From positions 1 to 64,000 of the forward strand of contig JAOPGA020000682.1 in assembly GCA_026419775.2 (NCBI GenBank): a stretch of DNA of 64,000 nt, read 5' to 3'. Made by a program: the position numbers and the translations under genes. How positions within the stretch are numbered: the stretch's first letter is position 1; each line of letters starts with the position of its first letter. The notes under the pieces were generated by a model that saw only the letters and a program-made list of their open reading frames with translations, ran no database searches and was not told the origin of the DNA. Of this stretch, positions 1 through 9,060 are shown piece by piece. The DNA comes from Acrasis kona. Taxonomy: Eukaryota > Heterolobosea > Eutetramitea > Acrasida > Acrasidae.

Positions 1-253
1 AAACTATCACGTTGACCCATTAGTCATTCCTAACAACCAAAACATGGCGCCTCTACACTTTCCACTAACCAAGGCAACCTAATGATTATGACTAGTATTG
101 CTTGCCACGTCCTCCTGGTGAACTTTAAGTTGCAACTGTTGCAAATGCTAGACTATAACTTGGAAAGTTTATTGGCATTCAGTGGTTTATTGTATATTAA
201 AAGTAATTTAAAATTGAGCGAACAGAATTTTGAAGTCGACCTGCGATTGTAAA

Positions 254-849
254 ATGATAAACGATGATGAGAGGTTGAGCGACGACCAAGACACTGGAGA
301 TGACGAGGAATTACATGTAATGGATATAAACCGAGATAAATTTCCATACAGCATTGTTTGGACTCCAATACCTTTTGTTACGTGGATGCTTCCATTTGTA
401 GGTCATATGGGAATAGCGAGAAGTGATGGAACAATTTATGATTTTGCAGGCCCACAGACAGTTATTGTAGATGATTTTTCTTTCGGAAGACCAACGAAGT
501 ACTTAAGACTGGATCCATCTAAAATTAGGGGCTCTAGAAGGTGGGATGATTACATTACAAGAATGTCTAACCAATATTGCAAAATGAATGTGAGTTTGTT
601 TCTTATCTTCATTATTTACTTTTTTAGTATAATTTTTTCTGCAACAATTGTCACAACATGGTCGCACATATGCTTAATGATATGAAGTACGACGGTCGTG
701 AAAATTGGGGTGTTGCTGAATTGTGTCTAAGACTTTTTTTCTTTGGGAGCCACATTAACACTTGGCGGACCATCAAGACATACATTGGCTTCTTTGTTTT
801 TGTTACATTTCTCTTAGTCTTGAACTTTGGTCTCCTTAATGTAAAATAA
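254..849 (+). CDS. TMEM222/RTE1-family (DUF778) membrane protein
   Basis: Two exons (254-589, 628-849) separated by a 38-nt intron at 590-627. The ATG at 254 is the first in frame. The protein carries the DUF778 signature: an FPYSIVWTPIP block, then FVGHMGIARSDG and DFAGP, then after the splice a CNNCHNMVAHMLN block matching the conserved C-x-CH region of TMEM222 and plant RTE1. A hydrophobic helix closes the C-terminus. The family acts in the Golgi/ER membranes; plant RTE1 promotes the ethylene receptor ETR1, and the role elsewhere is unclear. The splice is set by restoring the Cys/His block. An AATAAA-like stretch overlaps the stop. Family assignment is firm, function is not. Confidence 0.9.
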
Positions 850-901
850 AATTATATCTACATGTCCAATAGTATTATAAATAAAAGTTTAATCATAATA
901 T

Positions 902-1306
902 TTACATAAAGGTTATACTCTCTTTGGCTATAAAGCTGGGCCCCAATATTACTGATGGGAATGGCTGAGGCTCCACTATGATCCGTTCTATCTGTTGTAC
1001 CTCTTTGTCTTCGTGTCTGGAAAGCTCTATCGTTTCTTTTAAACTCTCAACCTCTTCGTATACATCTGCGTGGCGTCGTACTTTGTTAGTGGCCTTGTTG
1101 TTATATGCTATTATGTCGTCCACTTGGTCAATGATTGTAGAAGGCTCCATGTCTTGGTTTTTTGTTGTATCTCTTGTCCTCTAGAAAGTAATTTCCATTC
1201 TACTTTTAAATCCAATGCTGGGTAACATTATCCCTGCGGGTATTCTGTCCCAACCATTTTGTCCTAACAAACTAAATATATCGACGTCAGTCATGTTAGA
1301 ATTCAT
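902..1306 (-). CDS. Unidentified small coiled-coil protein
   Basis: I do not recognise this protein. An ATG at 1306 opens a reading frame (residues include an LLGQNGWDRIPAG block) that ends in TAG at 1181-1183. Downstream in the same frame a second block with a charged, probably coiled-coil region (VEEVESLKETIELSRHEDK-like) runs to a stop at 902. A 33-nt GT-AG intron at 1171-1203 joins the blocks in frame and gives about 123 aa. The alternative acceptor at TTTCTAG gives a better pyrimidine context but breaks the frame. If there is no intron, the gene may simply start at the ATG at 1150 (82 aa). It is convergent with the TMEM222-like gene, with 52 bases between stop codons. Confidence 0.45.
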
Positions 1307-1625
1307 GGTTACAATCAACTTAATTCAAAATTGATCCGTGTTTACAAGTGACATAGGAAGCAGATACTATTTTTAATAGAGCAGATAACATTAAATTACA
1401 TACGATCTGTGCGATCTGCAGTCTTGCGGACTATTAAGTTCTTGTTGACTTTATTACAAAAGTGGGAACAGGACATCTAACAAACATTAAGGAGGTACTT
1501 TCAAGTGAATTTAATGGATAAATTAATTATTATACTGAATGTATAGGTGAAATTTGAACAGAACAAGTAGATGCAATAACAATATCCGATTTTTTTGCAA
1601 TTAAAGACGCAAATGAACGAACACA
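1307..1625. other. Intergenic, no gene seen
   Basis: This AT-rich stretch upstream of the decayed KCTD-WD40 gene shows no convincing coding signal. The short open frames in it are not domain-like. It probably contains the promoter of the minus-strand gene that starts at 1306. Confidence 0.5.
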
Positions 1626-2115
1626 TTAACGTACGCCTCAAAATGAAGAAAGTGTGCAACAAACAGCATAAAATATAGAGGAGGAACGAAGATTGGAACA
1701 AAAGCTAAATGATGCAAGAAGAGAGCTTTCTGAACGAGAAGCCAAGTTGAACGAGATAGAAGAGAATAATAACAGCAACATTCTTGGCAATCGTGTTAAA
1801 CTAGATATTGCAGGAACGGTTTTCGGTACTGCAATCTCTACAATCACTTCTGTAGTGCAGAGGAACAGCTTCTTCTCTGGACTGCTTAGCAGCAAATTTG
1901 CGGTGAAAACAGAGGAAGATAGAAGTTATCCTATCGACAGGGAAGCACGTGACTTTTCTATAGTTCTGTCAACATATGGGATTGTTACAAATGGAAGATG
2001 TGTTGCAATCTTGACAGGTCACACTGGTTATATTTTTTCTCTCACACTGAACGATGGTAGATTAGCAAGTGGTAGTCCTGATAAAACTATCAAGGTATGG
2101 AAATGTAGCCCATAA
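1626..2115 (+). pseudogene. Decayed KCTD-type BTB plus WD40 gene
   Basis: Open from 1672 to a stop at 2115, but there is no usable ATG: the in-frame start would be TTG at 1693, and a TAA lies at 1669-1671 inside what looks like a continuing Glu/Gln-rich coiled coil. Residues from the VKLDIAGTVF block through SFFSGLLSSKF and YPIDREARDF match the T1/BTB fold of KCTD proteins. This is followed abruptly by a single WD40 blade (GHTGYIFSLTL ... SGSPDKTIKVWKC). Intact proteins of this kind carry a complete BTB domain and about seven WD repeats, so the middle appears deleted. Missing start, internal stop and collapsed propeller all point to a pseudogene. A 5' exon upstream cannot be excluded. Confidence 0.6.
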
Positions 2116-2594
2116 ATAAATCTATTATTTGATTAAGAAAGATAATAAAACCTGTTTTTTTTTACAATCCAAAGCTTGTCTGTCCTTGATGTGGTCGATG
2201 TTGCGCTGCAGGATAAACCTTGATCCAAAATAATTTATTAAAGAATTATGACATTATTGTTAGATGCCTTCCTCTTGATTTAACACTATCAACATGTAAA
2301 TTTGTTCAGTGGAGTCACAAATGTTTACTGGTTAGTTCGAGAACTGACCTATTGAAAATTCCGAAGTTAGATAAAAGAATAGTCACAATAAAAGAATATA
2401 AAATAATTTGTTAGAAGTCTTATTAAAACAAAGATTCTTAGTTAGAACCCTTGATTGAGATTACATGTCAATCAATTTCCATCAAATTTCACATGAACAT
2501 TGGAGTTGTCGGAGTTCATATCAATGATGACTGGGCTCCAATTTAGTTTGACCCAGTTATCTTTTTGGATTCAAATTTAATAGTCCGGACGATG
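2116..2594. other. Intergenic, no gene seen
   Basis: Low-complexity, AT-rich sequence. An open frame at 2220-2414 starts with TTG and has no recognisable domain. The 3' end probably holds the promoter of the endonuclease gene. Confidence 0.5.
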
Positions 2595-2602
2595 CATAAA
2601 AG
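2595..2602 (+). promoter_or_regulatory. TATA-like box of endonuclease I gene
   Basis: CATAAAAG lies about 49 bases upstream of the ATG at 2651. A near-identical CATAAAAAG sits 43 bases upstream of the RCC1 surface-protein ATG. The spacing suits a TATA element with a short 5' UTR. Sequence inference only. Confidence 0.4.
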
Positions 2603-2650
2603 AGATTTCCCAGCCACGCATTAAACCAAAACCAACACATCCACATACAC

Positions 2651-3463
2651 ATGAGAGCACCCTTGTACTGCTTGTGCCTATTGCTTCTAGTATGCTTGGT
2701 TATCGCAGAATCATACTATGACGAGGAAAGGGACTTACAGGACAGAAACATCTACTATAACACTAATGGTGACAACTTCCAAACTGACTACAAGAAATTG
2801 TCGGACCTTCTAGTGAAGACTCATAGTCACAGAACAGATTACGGAGAGGCTCGTGGTCATCTATACCCAACCATCGACAGATACCCAGATGACTCTTTAA
2901 AGTGCGTTTACAGCCAAAAGTTGTTAGAAAGTGACAACAAAGCAGCTGCAGGAGGTGTCAGAATCATGGTACGTGGAGGATCCAATCCAACCTACAACTG
3001 CGAACATTCTATGCCACAATCTTGGTTCAACAAGCAACTACCAATGAAGGGAGACATTCATCACTTGTTCACTGCTGAGACTAGGTGCAACGGTTTCAGG
3101 GGAAACTTGCCTTTCGGACACTATGATACCAAGAAAGGAGATAGGGCCTTGAAGGAGATGGCAGGATGTGGAATCATGTTCGACCGTGACGGTGTGAAGT
3201 CCTTCTTCCCACTCTATGGACGTGGTGCTGTTGCCAGAGCCGTTCTGTACTTCATCACAAGGTATCCCGGTGAGATTGAGCACGGAAACATTCCAGAGTC
3301 ACACTTGGAAGACATCAAACAATGGGCGAAGGATTATCCTGCTGAGAGATGGGAGCAACACAGAAATAGATATATCTATGAGGTGCAAGGCAACCGCAAC
3401 CCATACATTGACTTCCCTACTTTAGTGTCTGAGATTGACTTCTCTGGTGCTCTCTCTAACTAA
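2651..3463 (+). CDS. Secreted endonuclease I (EndA/NucM family)
   Basis: Single exon, 270 aa, with a clear signal peptide (hydrophobic residues 5-19 ending near AES). The core matches the Endonuclease_1 family (PF04231) of His-Me finger nucleases: NCEHSMPQSWF with the general-base His at about residue 119, the GDIHHLF block at 134-140, and a C-terminal RNRYIYEVQGNRNPYIDFP block. Family members are Mg2+-dependent, non-specific DNases/RNases; bacterial examples are periplasmic or secreted. In a phagotrophic protist the protein would probably act outside the cell or in digestive vacuoles to degrade prey nucleic acid (inference). The family is mostly bacterial, so acquisition by transfer is possible. 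An AATAAA-like site follows near 3510-3525. Confidence 0.93.
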   Translation: MRAPLYCLCLLLLVCLVIAESYYDEERDLQDRNIYYNTNGDNFQTDYKKLSDLLVKTHSHRTDYGEARGHLYPTIDRYPDDSLKCVYSQKLLESDNKAAAGGVRIMVRGGSNPTYNCEHSMPQSWFNKQLPMKGDIHHLFTAETRCNGFRGNLPFGHYDTKKGDRALKEMAGCGIMFDRDGVKSFFPLYGRGAVARAVLYFITRYPGEIEHGNIPESHLEDIKQWAKDYPAERWEQHRNRYIYEVQGNRNPYIDFPTLVSEIDFSGALSN

Positions 3464-3868
3464 TGTAAATATTCACATTGTGTATATAAAAACATAAACA
3501 AAATTTAATTTATAATAAATCAATACTTGTCATCAATGTGTGTTTATTCTTTGTGGAAAGATTCACTCAACCTTTCCACTTACAAAAATGTCATTCGATT
3601 CATCACGATCAAGGAAGAAGGTATTTCGGACAAAATAATTATCATCCCATTATATTAACCTAAGGATTCTGTCAAGACTAGTTTCGATGTACATAACATT
3701 TTGGTAAACGATTCCGATGCTGTTACCAGCATCGACATTAGCATTCACCGAGCGCAACACCAACCACTCCAATAAAGAAGTGAAAGATCATCTGCCCTCA
3801 CTCCTCGCAAAGTTAAAAAGCAGGCAAAATGAGTTTCGGCTCCAACAAGTTTACATGCAGAGTTTTAT
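3464..3868. other. Intergenic, no gene seen
   Basis: The 3' flanks of two convergent genes. A 68-codon open frame at 3717-3923 overlaps the MFS gene end and shows no domain. The sequence that should encode the second half of the MFS transporter is not visible here. Confidence 0.5.
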
Positions 3869-4684
3869 TTATAATACATTCTTCATCTCTTCTGATTGCA
3901 TATTCTCCTTCATTGAAATTTGATGGTACAGTACTTGATTTGATTTGATGAACCATAACAAATCATGCTTCTCGGCAGATTTGGGTGTCATAAATATTAG
4001 AACAACAACCATTGATATCAAACAAAATACAGCTGCTATAATGCAAGGTATAAGAAAAGGAAAGGGGGTAACATTTGAAGGGGCTGTTGCAGAGCCAATA
4101 GTTGGACCAATGGCCACACCAACAAGCCATGCGCTGCCAAAACAAAGGTACGCCAACAAAGCATTTGATCCATCCGTCACTTCTGTAATGTATATTTTAG
4201 CAGTTACCAAACTACCATTAAGGGCTCCAGAAATTAGCCTACAAATGACTAAAATTGAAAAGTTCGAGATCATGCCAAAGCACAAATTTGAAATGAGAGT
4301 GACGAAAAGACTACATGAAATTACAATGTGCTTTTTTTGAGAAATGTCGGTTAACGCCCCATATATGAGTCCTGAAATTAACTGAGAAGTGGAGAAGGTC
4401 ATGTGTAATATCCCAGCATGATATCCTGATCTCGCCTGCGGTATTCCAATGTGTATCATCATTTGCCTAACAAATCCAAATATCATTGTATAATTAAATC
4501 CTTCTGAGAAGAACATTATGCATATAGAGATGATAGGACCAATAGGTAGAGGTGTCCTAGACCCTGCTGTAACATTTTTGTCATGAATTAATAAACTATC
4601 CACTTGTGAATGTTGTTCTAGCGGTGAATTTTCCGAAGACTCCTCTGTTTCTGTTAGTTCAACATCCATTTTGACAACTGACAT
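3869..4684 (-). CDS. Half-size MFS transporter (TetA/ZIFL-like), probably truncated
   Basis: Single exon, 271 aa, ATG at 4684. After a polar N-terminal tail the protein shows six hydrophobic helices. The loop after helix 2 (GALTDISQKKH) is a degenerate MFS motif A, and helix 4-5 carries CRLISGALNGSLVTAK followed by EVTD, typical of the tetracycline-resistance / zinc-induced-facilitator branch of the major facilitator superfamily. Normal MFS proteins have twelve helices; this one stops after six plus a short polar tail. It is either a truncated copy or a half-transporter needing dimerisation; the former is more likely. The gene is head-to-head with a FAD monooxygenase, with 144 bases between the start codons. 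Confidence 0.75.
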   Translation of the reverse strand: MSVVKMDVELTETEESSENSPLEQHSQVDSLLIHDKNVTAGSRTPLPIGPIISICIMFFSEGFNYTMIFGFVRQMMIHIGIPQARSGYHAGILHMTFSTSQLISGLIYGALTDISQKKHIVISCSLFVTLISNLCFGMISNFSILVICRLISGALNGSLVTAKIYITEVTDGSNALLAYLCFGSAWLVGVAIGPTIGSATAPSNVTPFPFLIPCIIAAVFCLISMVVVLIFMTPKSAEKHDLLWFIKSNQVLYHQISMKENMQSEEMKNVL

Positions 4685-4740
4685 AAATTATTGTTACGGG
4701 GAATTTACAAAATACAAAAGTATTTTTGATGCAGAAACAT

Positions 4741-4770
4741 TGGTCGGATGATGTCGGATGTGGTCGGATA
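4741..4770. promoter_or_regulatory. Triple GTCGGAT repeat in a bidirectional promoter
   Basis: Three copies of TGGTCGGAT/ATGTCGGAT at roughly 10-base spacing lie between the divergent MFS transporter and FAD monooxygenase genes. The regular spacing suggests a transcription-factor array or operator-like site controlling both genes. Seen directly; the role is inferred. Confidence 0.35.
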
Positions 4771-4828
4771 CAAGGTATTATTTAAGGAAAATTATATTTC
4801 GCCTTGATTAAAACCAAATTGGAATAAC

Positions 4829-6043
4829 ATGCAGAAGACAGTTCTCATTTCAGGCGCAGGAGTAGCAGGCCCAACGCTGGCATATTGGCTTGCAAGATAT
4901 AGTTTCAAACCCACCATTGTGGAGAGATCAATGCAACTACGCACTCAAGGCCAGATGCTTGACTATAATGGCAAAGCCATGGAGGTCCTTAAAAAGATGG
5001 GTCTAGTCGAAGAGTTTATGAAGAGAGGAACAAAGGAACAGGGCACACATTTTGTAGACGTCAACAACAATATCATCGCATCTTTTCCCGTGGGCAAAGG
5101 ACCTACGTCAGAAGTAGAAATAGTTCGTGGAGAACTAGTCGACTCGTTATACAAACACACAAAAGATGACGTCGAGTACATTTTCGACGATTACATTTCC
5201 TCCATTGAAGAAACCAACGATGACGTGAAGATCACATTCAACAGCGGAAACACGCGCCACTTTGATATAGTAGTAGGGGCAGATGGCCAGACCTCTAAAA
5301 CTCGCAGATTACTTTTTGGTGATGGTGATTCTTGTTTTCAACATCTCGGCCTATACGCATGCTACTTCACCGTTCCTTATCAAGAAACAGATGGTCCGTA
5401 TTCGCGTTGGTACTTTGGATCTGATGCAAGATCCATCTGGCTAAGACCAGATGGCGAGAAGAGCTCTAGGGCATTCTTCATGTTCAAAACGCATGAGAGC
5501 TTTGATAGATCTCATGTACCTACACAGAAACAACAAGTTTCGAATATTTACAGAGATGTCGCTTGGGAGGCACCTCGTTTAATAGAGTCGATGAAAGACT
5601 CACATGACTTTTATTTACAAAAAATTGCTCTTGTGAAGGTTGAAAAGTGGCACAAGGGTAGGGTTGTTCTTTTAGGCGATGCAGCGTACTGTCCAACTCC
5701 GTGTAGTGGTCAAGGTACTACCGTAGCGATAACTGGCGCATATATTCTTGCTGGAGAGCTTGCAACAAAGACTAACTTACAAGAGGCGTTTGAAGCTTAT
5801 GAAGAGAAGATGCGTCCGTTTATTGAGGAGGTACAAGGCGAAGCGGAGGTTGTAAGTAAGATATTGTGTCCTGAATCTGGATGGGGAGTTTGGTTGGTTT
5901 ATAGATTTGCAAGCATGTTTAGTTTTGCGGTGAGGAAAGGAATATCAGATTGGTTCTTCAAGGCGACAGCCCCTTTTAAACCTAAGAGTATTGCTGAGGA
6001 CCCGACAATTCCGATTTATGATGTGAATAGTGTTAAGGAATAA
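4829..6043 (+). CDS. FAD-dependent monooxygenase (PheA/TetX-like)
   Basis: Single exon, 404 aa, ATG at 4829. The N-terminal GAGVAG (residues 9-14) begins an FAD Rossmann fold with the acidic residue of the second strand in the IVER block. A central DIVVGADGQTS corresponds to the DG motif, and GDAAYCPTPCSGQG near residue 283 is the GD motif that binds the FAD ribityl chain. This makes it a class-A flavoprotein monooxygenase (PF01494), which hydroxylates small aromatic or polyketide substrates using NAD(P)H and oxygen. The substrate is unknown. The close divergent MFS gene suggests a detoxification or drug-inactivation pair, though the transporter looks damaged. The lack of introns would fit recent acquisition but is not proof. 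Confidence 0.88.
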   Translation: MQKTVLISGAGVAGPTLAYWLARYSFKPTIVERSMQLRTQGQMLDYNGKAMEVLKKMGLVEEFMKRGTKEQGTHFVDVNNNIIASFPVGKGPTSEVEIVRGELVDSLYKHTKDDVEYIFDDYISSIEETNDDVKITFNSGNTRHFDIVVGADGQTSKTRRLLFGDGDSCFQHLGLYACYFTVPYQETDGPYSRWYFGSDARSIWLRPDGEKSSRAFFMFKTHESFDRSHVPTQKQQVSNIYRDVAWEAPRLIESMKDSHDFYLQKIALVKVEKWHKGRVVLLGDAAYCPTPCSGQGTTVAITGAYILAGELATKTNLQEAFEAYEEKMRPFIEEVQGEAEVVSKILCPESGWGVWLVYRFASMFSFAVRKGISDWFFKATAPFKPKSIAEDPTIPIYDVNSVKE

Positions 6044-6328
6044 AATTTGATTGGTATTTATATGGAATGTTGTTGGTGGGAAGTGTATAAATTGTCGGTG
6101 TCATTACAAAAATATGGCATTAATCTCTGTTTGTTCGCTATTTCTCATAAGGTACTAGTATATGTTGGTTAAAGAATAGAAAGCTACTTTTATGATCGAC
6201 TTGCGTTGATTTGAGGTCTATAGTATCACCGATTTAGTAATAGCCAAAAGGTCTTTGGTACGAATAGATACTATTCGGCATTATAAATTGGTAGCATCAA
6301 GTAGCATTTTTATATACAAAAAAATAAC

Positions 6329-7408
6329 ATGAATACATACAAAAGTATCATTGCATTGTGCTTACTTATCGCCACAGTCTATTGTACCGACTCAACATTT
6401 GTAGTTGGTAATGGTGCTGGTCTATTCTACAAGTTTGACACCACAAGTCAAGTCGCAACTTGCATTAATGCAGCAGGAAGCGTGGTCTCTACTATCAACC
6501 TCCCATGTGTCCCTACTTCTGCTTCCATTACAGCAGTCGCAAATGTCGCGGTAGTTACTGGTATTCAAGCAGGGGCAAACGTAATTGCAACAGTAAATTT
6601 AGTTACTGGAGCAGTAGTCAACATTGCAACAACAGCGGCTGCGCAAATTGTCGCTGGTGTTAGAGAAGATTTTGTGATCACTGCATCTGGACTCTGTTAC
6701 AACAGATTGAGTTTGAACGATTTTTCAGCTTCACAAGTTGTGATCTGCACACCCTCACCAACAAGACTATTAGGGCTATTGGACGACGAGACAGCTGTAG
6801 TTGTTACTGCAGGAGTAAGTGTAAGAGTCGGTACATTCAATATTAGAGCATTTGCAGATGTATCAGTATCCGCAACCGTAAACGTGTTGACAGGTACCAT
6901 CAGTGGAACAGTCCTATTGGCAAGAAATGGCTTCATCTATGTAACTTCCACTGCTGGAGTATTGACCAGATATGTTGTCAACAACTTATCTTTGGCAGTA
7001 TCTTCTTCCATCAACTTGGGTGTGTCTGGTAATATTCAATTAGCAGCTGATGTATGCAACAATCAAGTCCTTACTGCTGTTGGCACCAACCTTTTAGGAG
7101 TTACCGTATCACAAGTTAACTTGAACACTTTTGTTGCAGTCAGTGTCGCCCCCATCAATATTAGTTTGAATTTATTGGGCTTATTGAACATCAACTTGGG
7201 TTTGAACCTTGGTCTTGGTATTGGAGTTCGCGCTGCAGTATCTGGTAGCTCGTTGTTACTTTTAAACGGAAATAACAACTGCTGTGTGGGAACATCTGGT
7301 GGCCTCCAATGCAATGGACAAGTCAGAAATAGCAACTTGAGCTTGAGCGCTTTGAGTACTTGTGCGGTTGTCAATACTGGCTTGAACTTGGGAGTTTATG
7401 TTAATTAA
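6329..7408 (+). CDS. Secreted Val/Ala/Leu-rich protein, possibly beta-propeller
   Basis: Single exon, 359 aa. An N-terminal signal peptide (ALCLLIATVYC) is clear. The body is unusually rich in Val, Ala, Thr, Asn and Leu, with repeated short beta-strand-like segments alternating with turns (for example VVTGIQAGANVI, VVTAGVSVRVG). Towards the C-terminus it becomes almost pure Asn/Leu/Gly repeats (residues about 275-305), then a Cys-containing end with NNCCVG. No family is recognised. The pattern suggests a secreted propeller or beta-rich surface/matrix protein. A TATA-like ATTATAAAT lies about 45 bases upstream. Codon use is like its neighbours. Function unknown. Confidence 0.7.
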   Translation: MNTYKSIIALCLLIATVYCTDSTFVVGNGAGLFYKFDTTSQVATCINAAGSVVSTINLPCVPTSASITAVANVAVVTGIQAGANVIATVNLVTGAVVNIATTAAAQIVAGVREDFVITASGLCYNRLSLNDFSASQVVICTPSPTRLLGLLDDETAVVVTAGVSVRVGTFNIRAFADVSVSATVNVLTGTISGTVLLARNGFIYVTSTAGVLTRYVVNNLSLAVSSSINLGVSGNIQLAADVCNNQVLTAVGTNLLGVTVSQVNLNTFVAVSVAPINISLNLLGLLNINLGLNLGLGIGVRAAVSGSSLLLLNGNNNCCVGTSGGLQCNGQVRNSNLSLSALSTCAVVNTGLNLGVYVN

Positions 7409-7541
7409 TTTTTCATAATAAATTTTTGCTCTTTCAAAATTATCTGGAGTAAATCTCCATTATCTCTCCTTCCACAATCTCTGACTGACGCCACCTCTAT
7501 TTTCGAAGGTACAAAATCAACTGAACGCTCTGCGTTACAAA

Positions 7542-9058
7542 ATGTTGCTGTTTGTGTTCGTGTATGCCTTCCCCATAGCGACCGCAATTATGCTCTACGC
7601 ATTTTTGATGGGACCAACAGAGTTTCACAAGAATGGACTGATTGGAAAACTGAGAGTTTTTATAATGTCTTTTCCGGGTTACATTGGATAGTAATTGACC
7701 TTTGTTAAATTAAGTTTAATTTCTTGTAGTGCTTTATTGCGGTTATGTTGCGGGAAAAATGGAATTGATTACGCGAAGCGGTTAGAGAACTACATGTGTT
7801 ACCAAAGAAATCCCATATTACAAGTAATTTGAACAATTATTAGCTCTAATTTATTAGATCGTATACCTCGGTTTAATGGCAGTAAATGTTGGATTCTTTT
7901 TTGTGTTTGTATTCCCTCTGTGGCCAAACGCGAGAGTGACTATGTTACACAAGTAAGAGGGTAAATTTGAAAACCATTCAAATTCAATAGGGTCTTATGT
8001 TTCTTCATTATACTGTCACCATACCTCGCATTCATGAAAGCATGTTTCTCTGACGCAGGAGTAATCACAAAGGATACTGAGCAACGTTACAACGAAACAT
8101 TCAAGAACGATAACATAATGTACTTTAAAGACCGTAAATGTCCAACATGCGGAATTATCAAGTAAGTTGCTACTTTCTACTATCCTAACAATCAAAAGAC
8201 CTCCAAGATCTAAGCATAGTGTAGTCACGGATAAATGTATATCAAAGTTTGATCACTTTTGTGGGTGGCTAAACAACGATGTTGGTGAGCTCAACTACAA
8301 ATGGTTCCAACTTTTCTTGATTACCAACTGGATCAGCTGCTTCTACGGATCTTTCATTTACATTTTAACACTTTGGGGTATTGTTGAAGAAAAGAATCTT
8401 CTTTATACAGTTTTCGTAACACCAAGCGGTCAAAGGATTGAATCCTCTCCTGGTATAGTGTTCCAATACATGCTTTCCAACTACATCATCATTATTGCAC
8501 AATGCTTATTCTTATTCGTTGTTGCGTAAGTTTCCTCCTTTGGCATGATCTGACCCAACGTGATAGATTAATGATTTTCGGATTCTGGGCTTACCATTTC
8601 TTCTACCTCACATTTGTCAACTGCACGACATACGAAACCTTCAAGTGGTCACACGTTCAAGACGTTTATGAATCAGTCAAAGCATATGTACAAAGTTCGA
8701 AATACAAGGAAAACCAACCTCTTGTGCTACATGAATACTTGTATGGCGTACCAGAAAAACAAGCAGCAGAGGTCACAAAGTCTGAAGATGGAGGAGTTAA
8801 AAGCGACCATGTGAAGCGAAAAATAAAGGTATGTTTCATGTTTGTAGCACATTAACTTAATATTGATAGGATTGGGAAGTAAAGCAGTGTCAGGAGTTGG
8901 AAAAGTTGGCAAGGAAGCAATCAAAATTAACATTTATTTATTACCACGGGATATTGAATAACATTATGGAAGTCATTTGGCCGTTAACACTGCGATCGGG
9001 ACCCTTACCAAAACCAAAAGAAACAAGAAGAAAGAATGCAGCTCGCTTTTTAGATTAA
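7542..9058 (+). CDS. DHHC-type palmitoyltransferase with DHFC active site
   Basis: Seven exons: 7542-7690, 7730-7823, 7858-7952, 7991-8161, 8199-8525, 8567-8828, 8870-9058; introns of 34-41 nt; 428 aa. Splicing was set by frame and family motifs. Two N-terminal helices lead to a YMCYQRNPILQIVY block like ZDHHC4/Swf1, then a Cys-rich domain (CPTCG ... KPPRSKHS), the catalytic DHFCGWLNND, further helices and the TTxE motif (CTTYETF). DHHC enzymes S-palmitoylate membrane proteins through the motif cysteine. Here DHHC is DHFC, as in the DHYC of yeast Akr1, and several zinc-ligand cysteines are replaced (HC by HS, NNC by NND). Catalysis may still work because the Cys is present. The stop lies 2 bases from the stop of the convergent receptor gene. 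Confidence 0.88.
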
Positions 9059-9060
9059 AT

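Noticed and set aside
1181-1203. 23-nt intron ending at TTTCTAG in the unknown minus-strand gene
   Set aside because: Shorter than any other intron here and it puts the second exon out of frame; the 33-nt choice keeps frame.
3717-3923. 68-codon plus-strand frame
   Set aside because: Overlaps the 3' end of the MFS gene and has no domain or good start.
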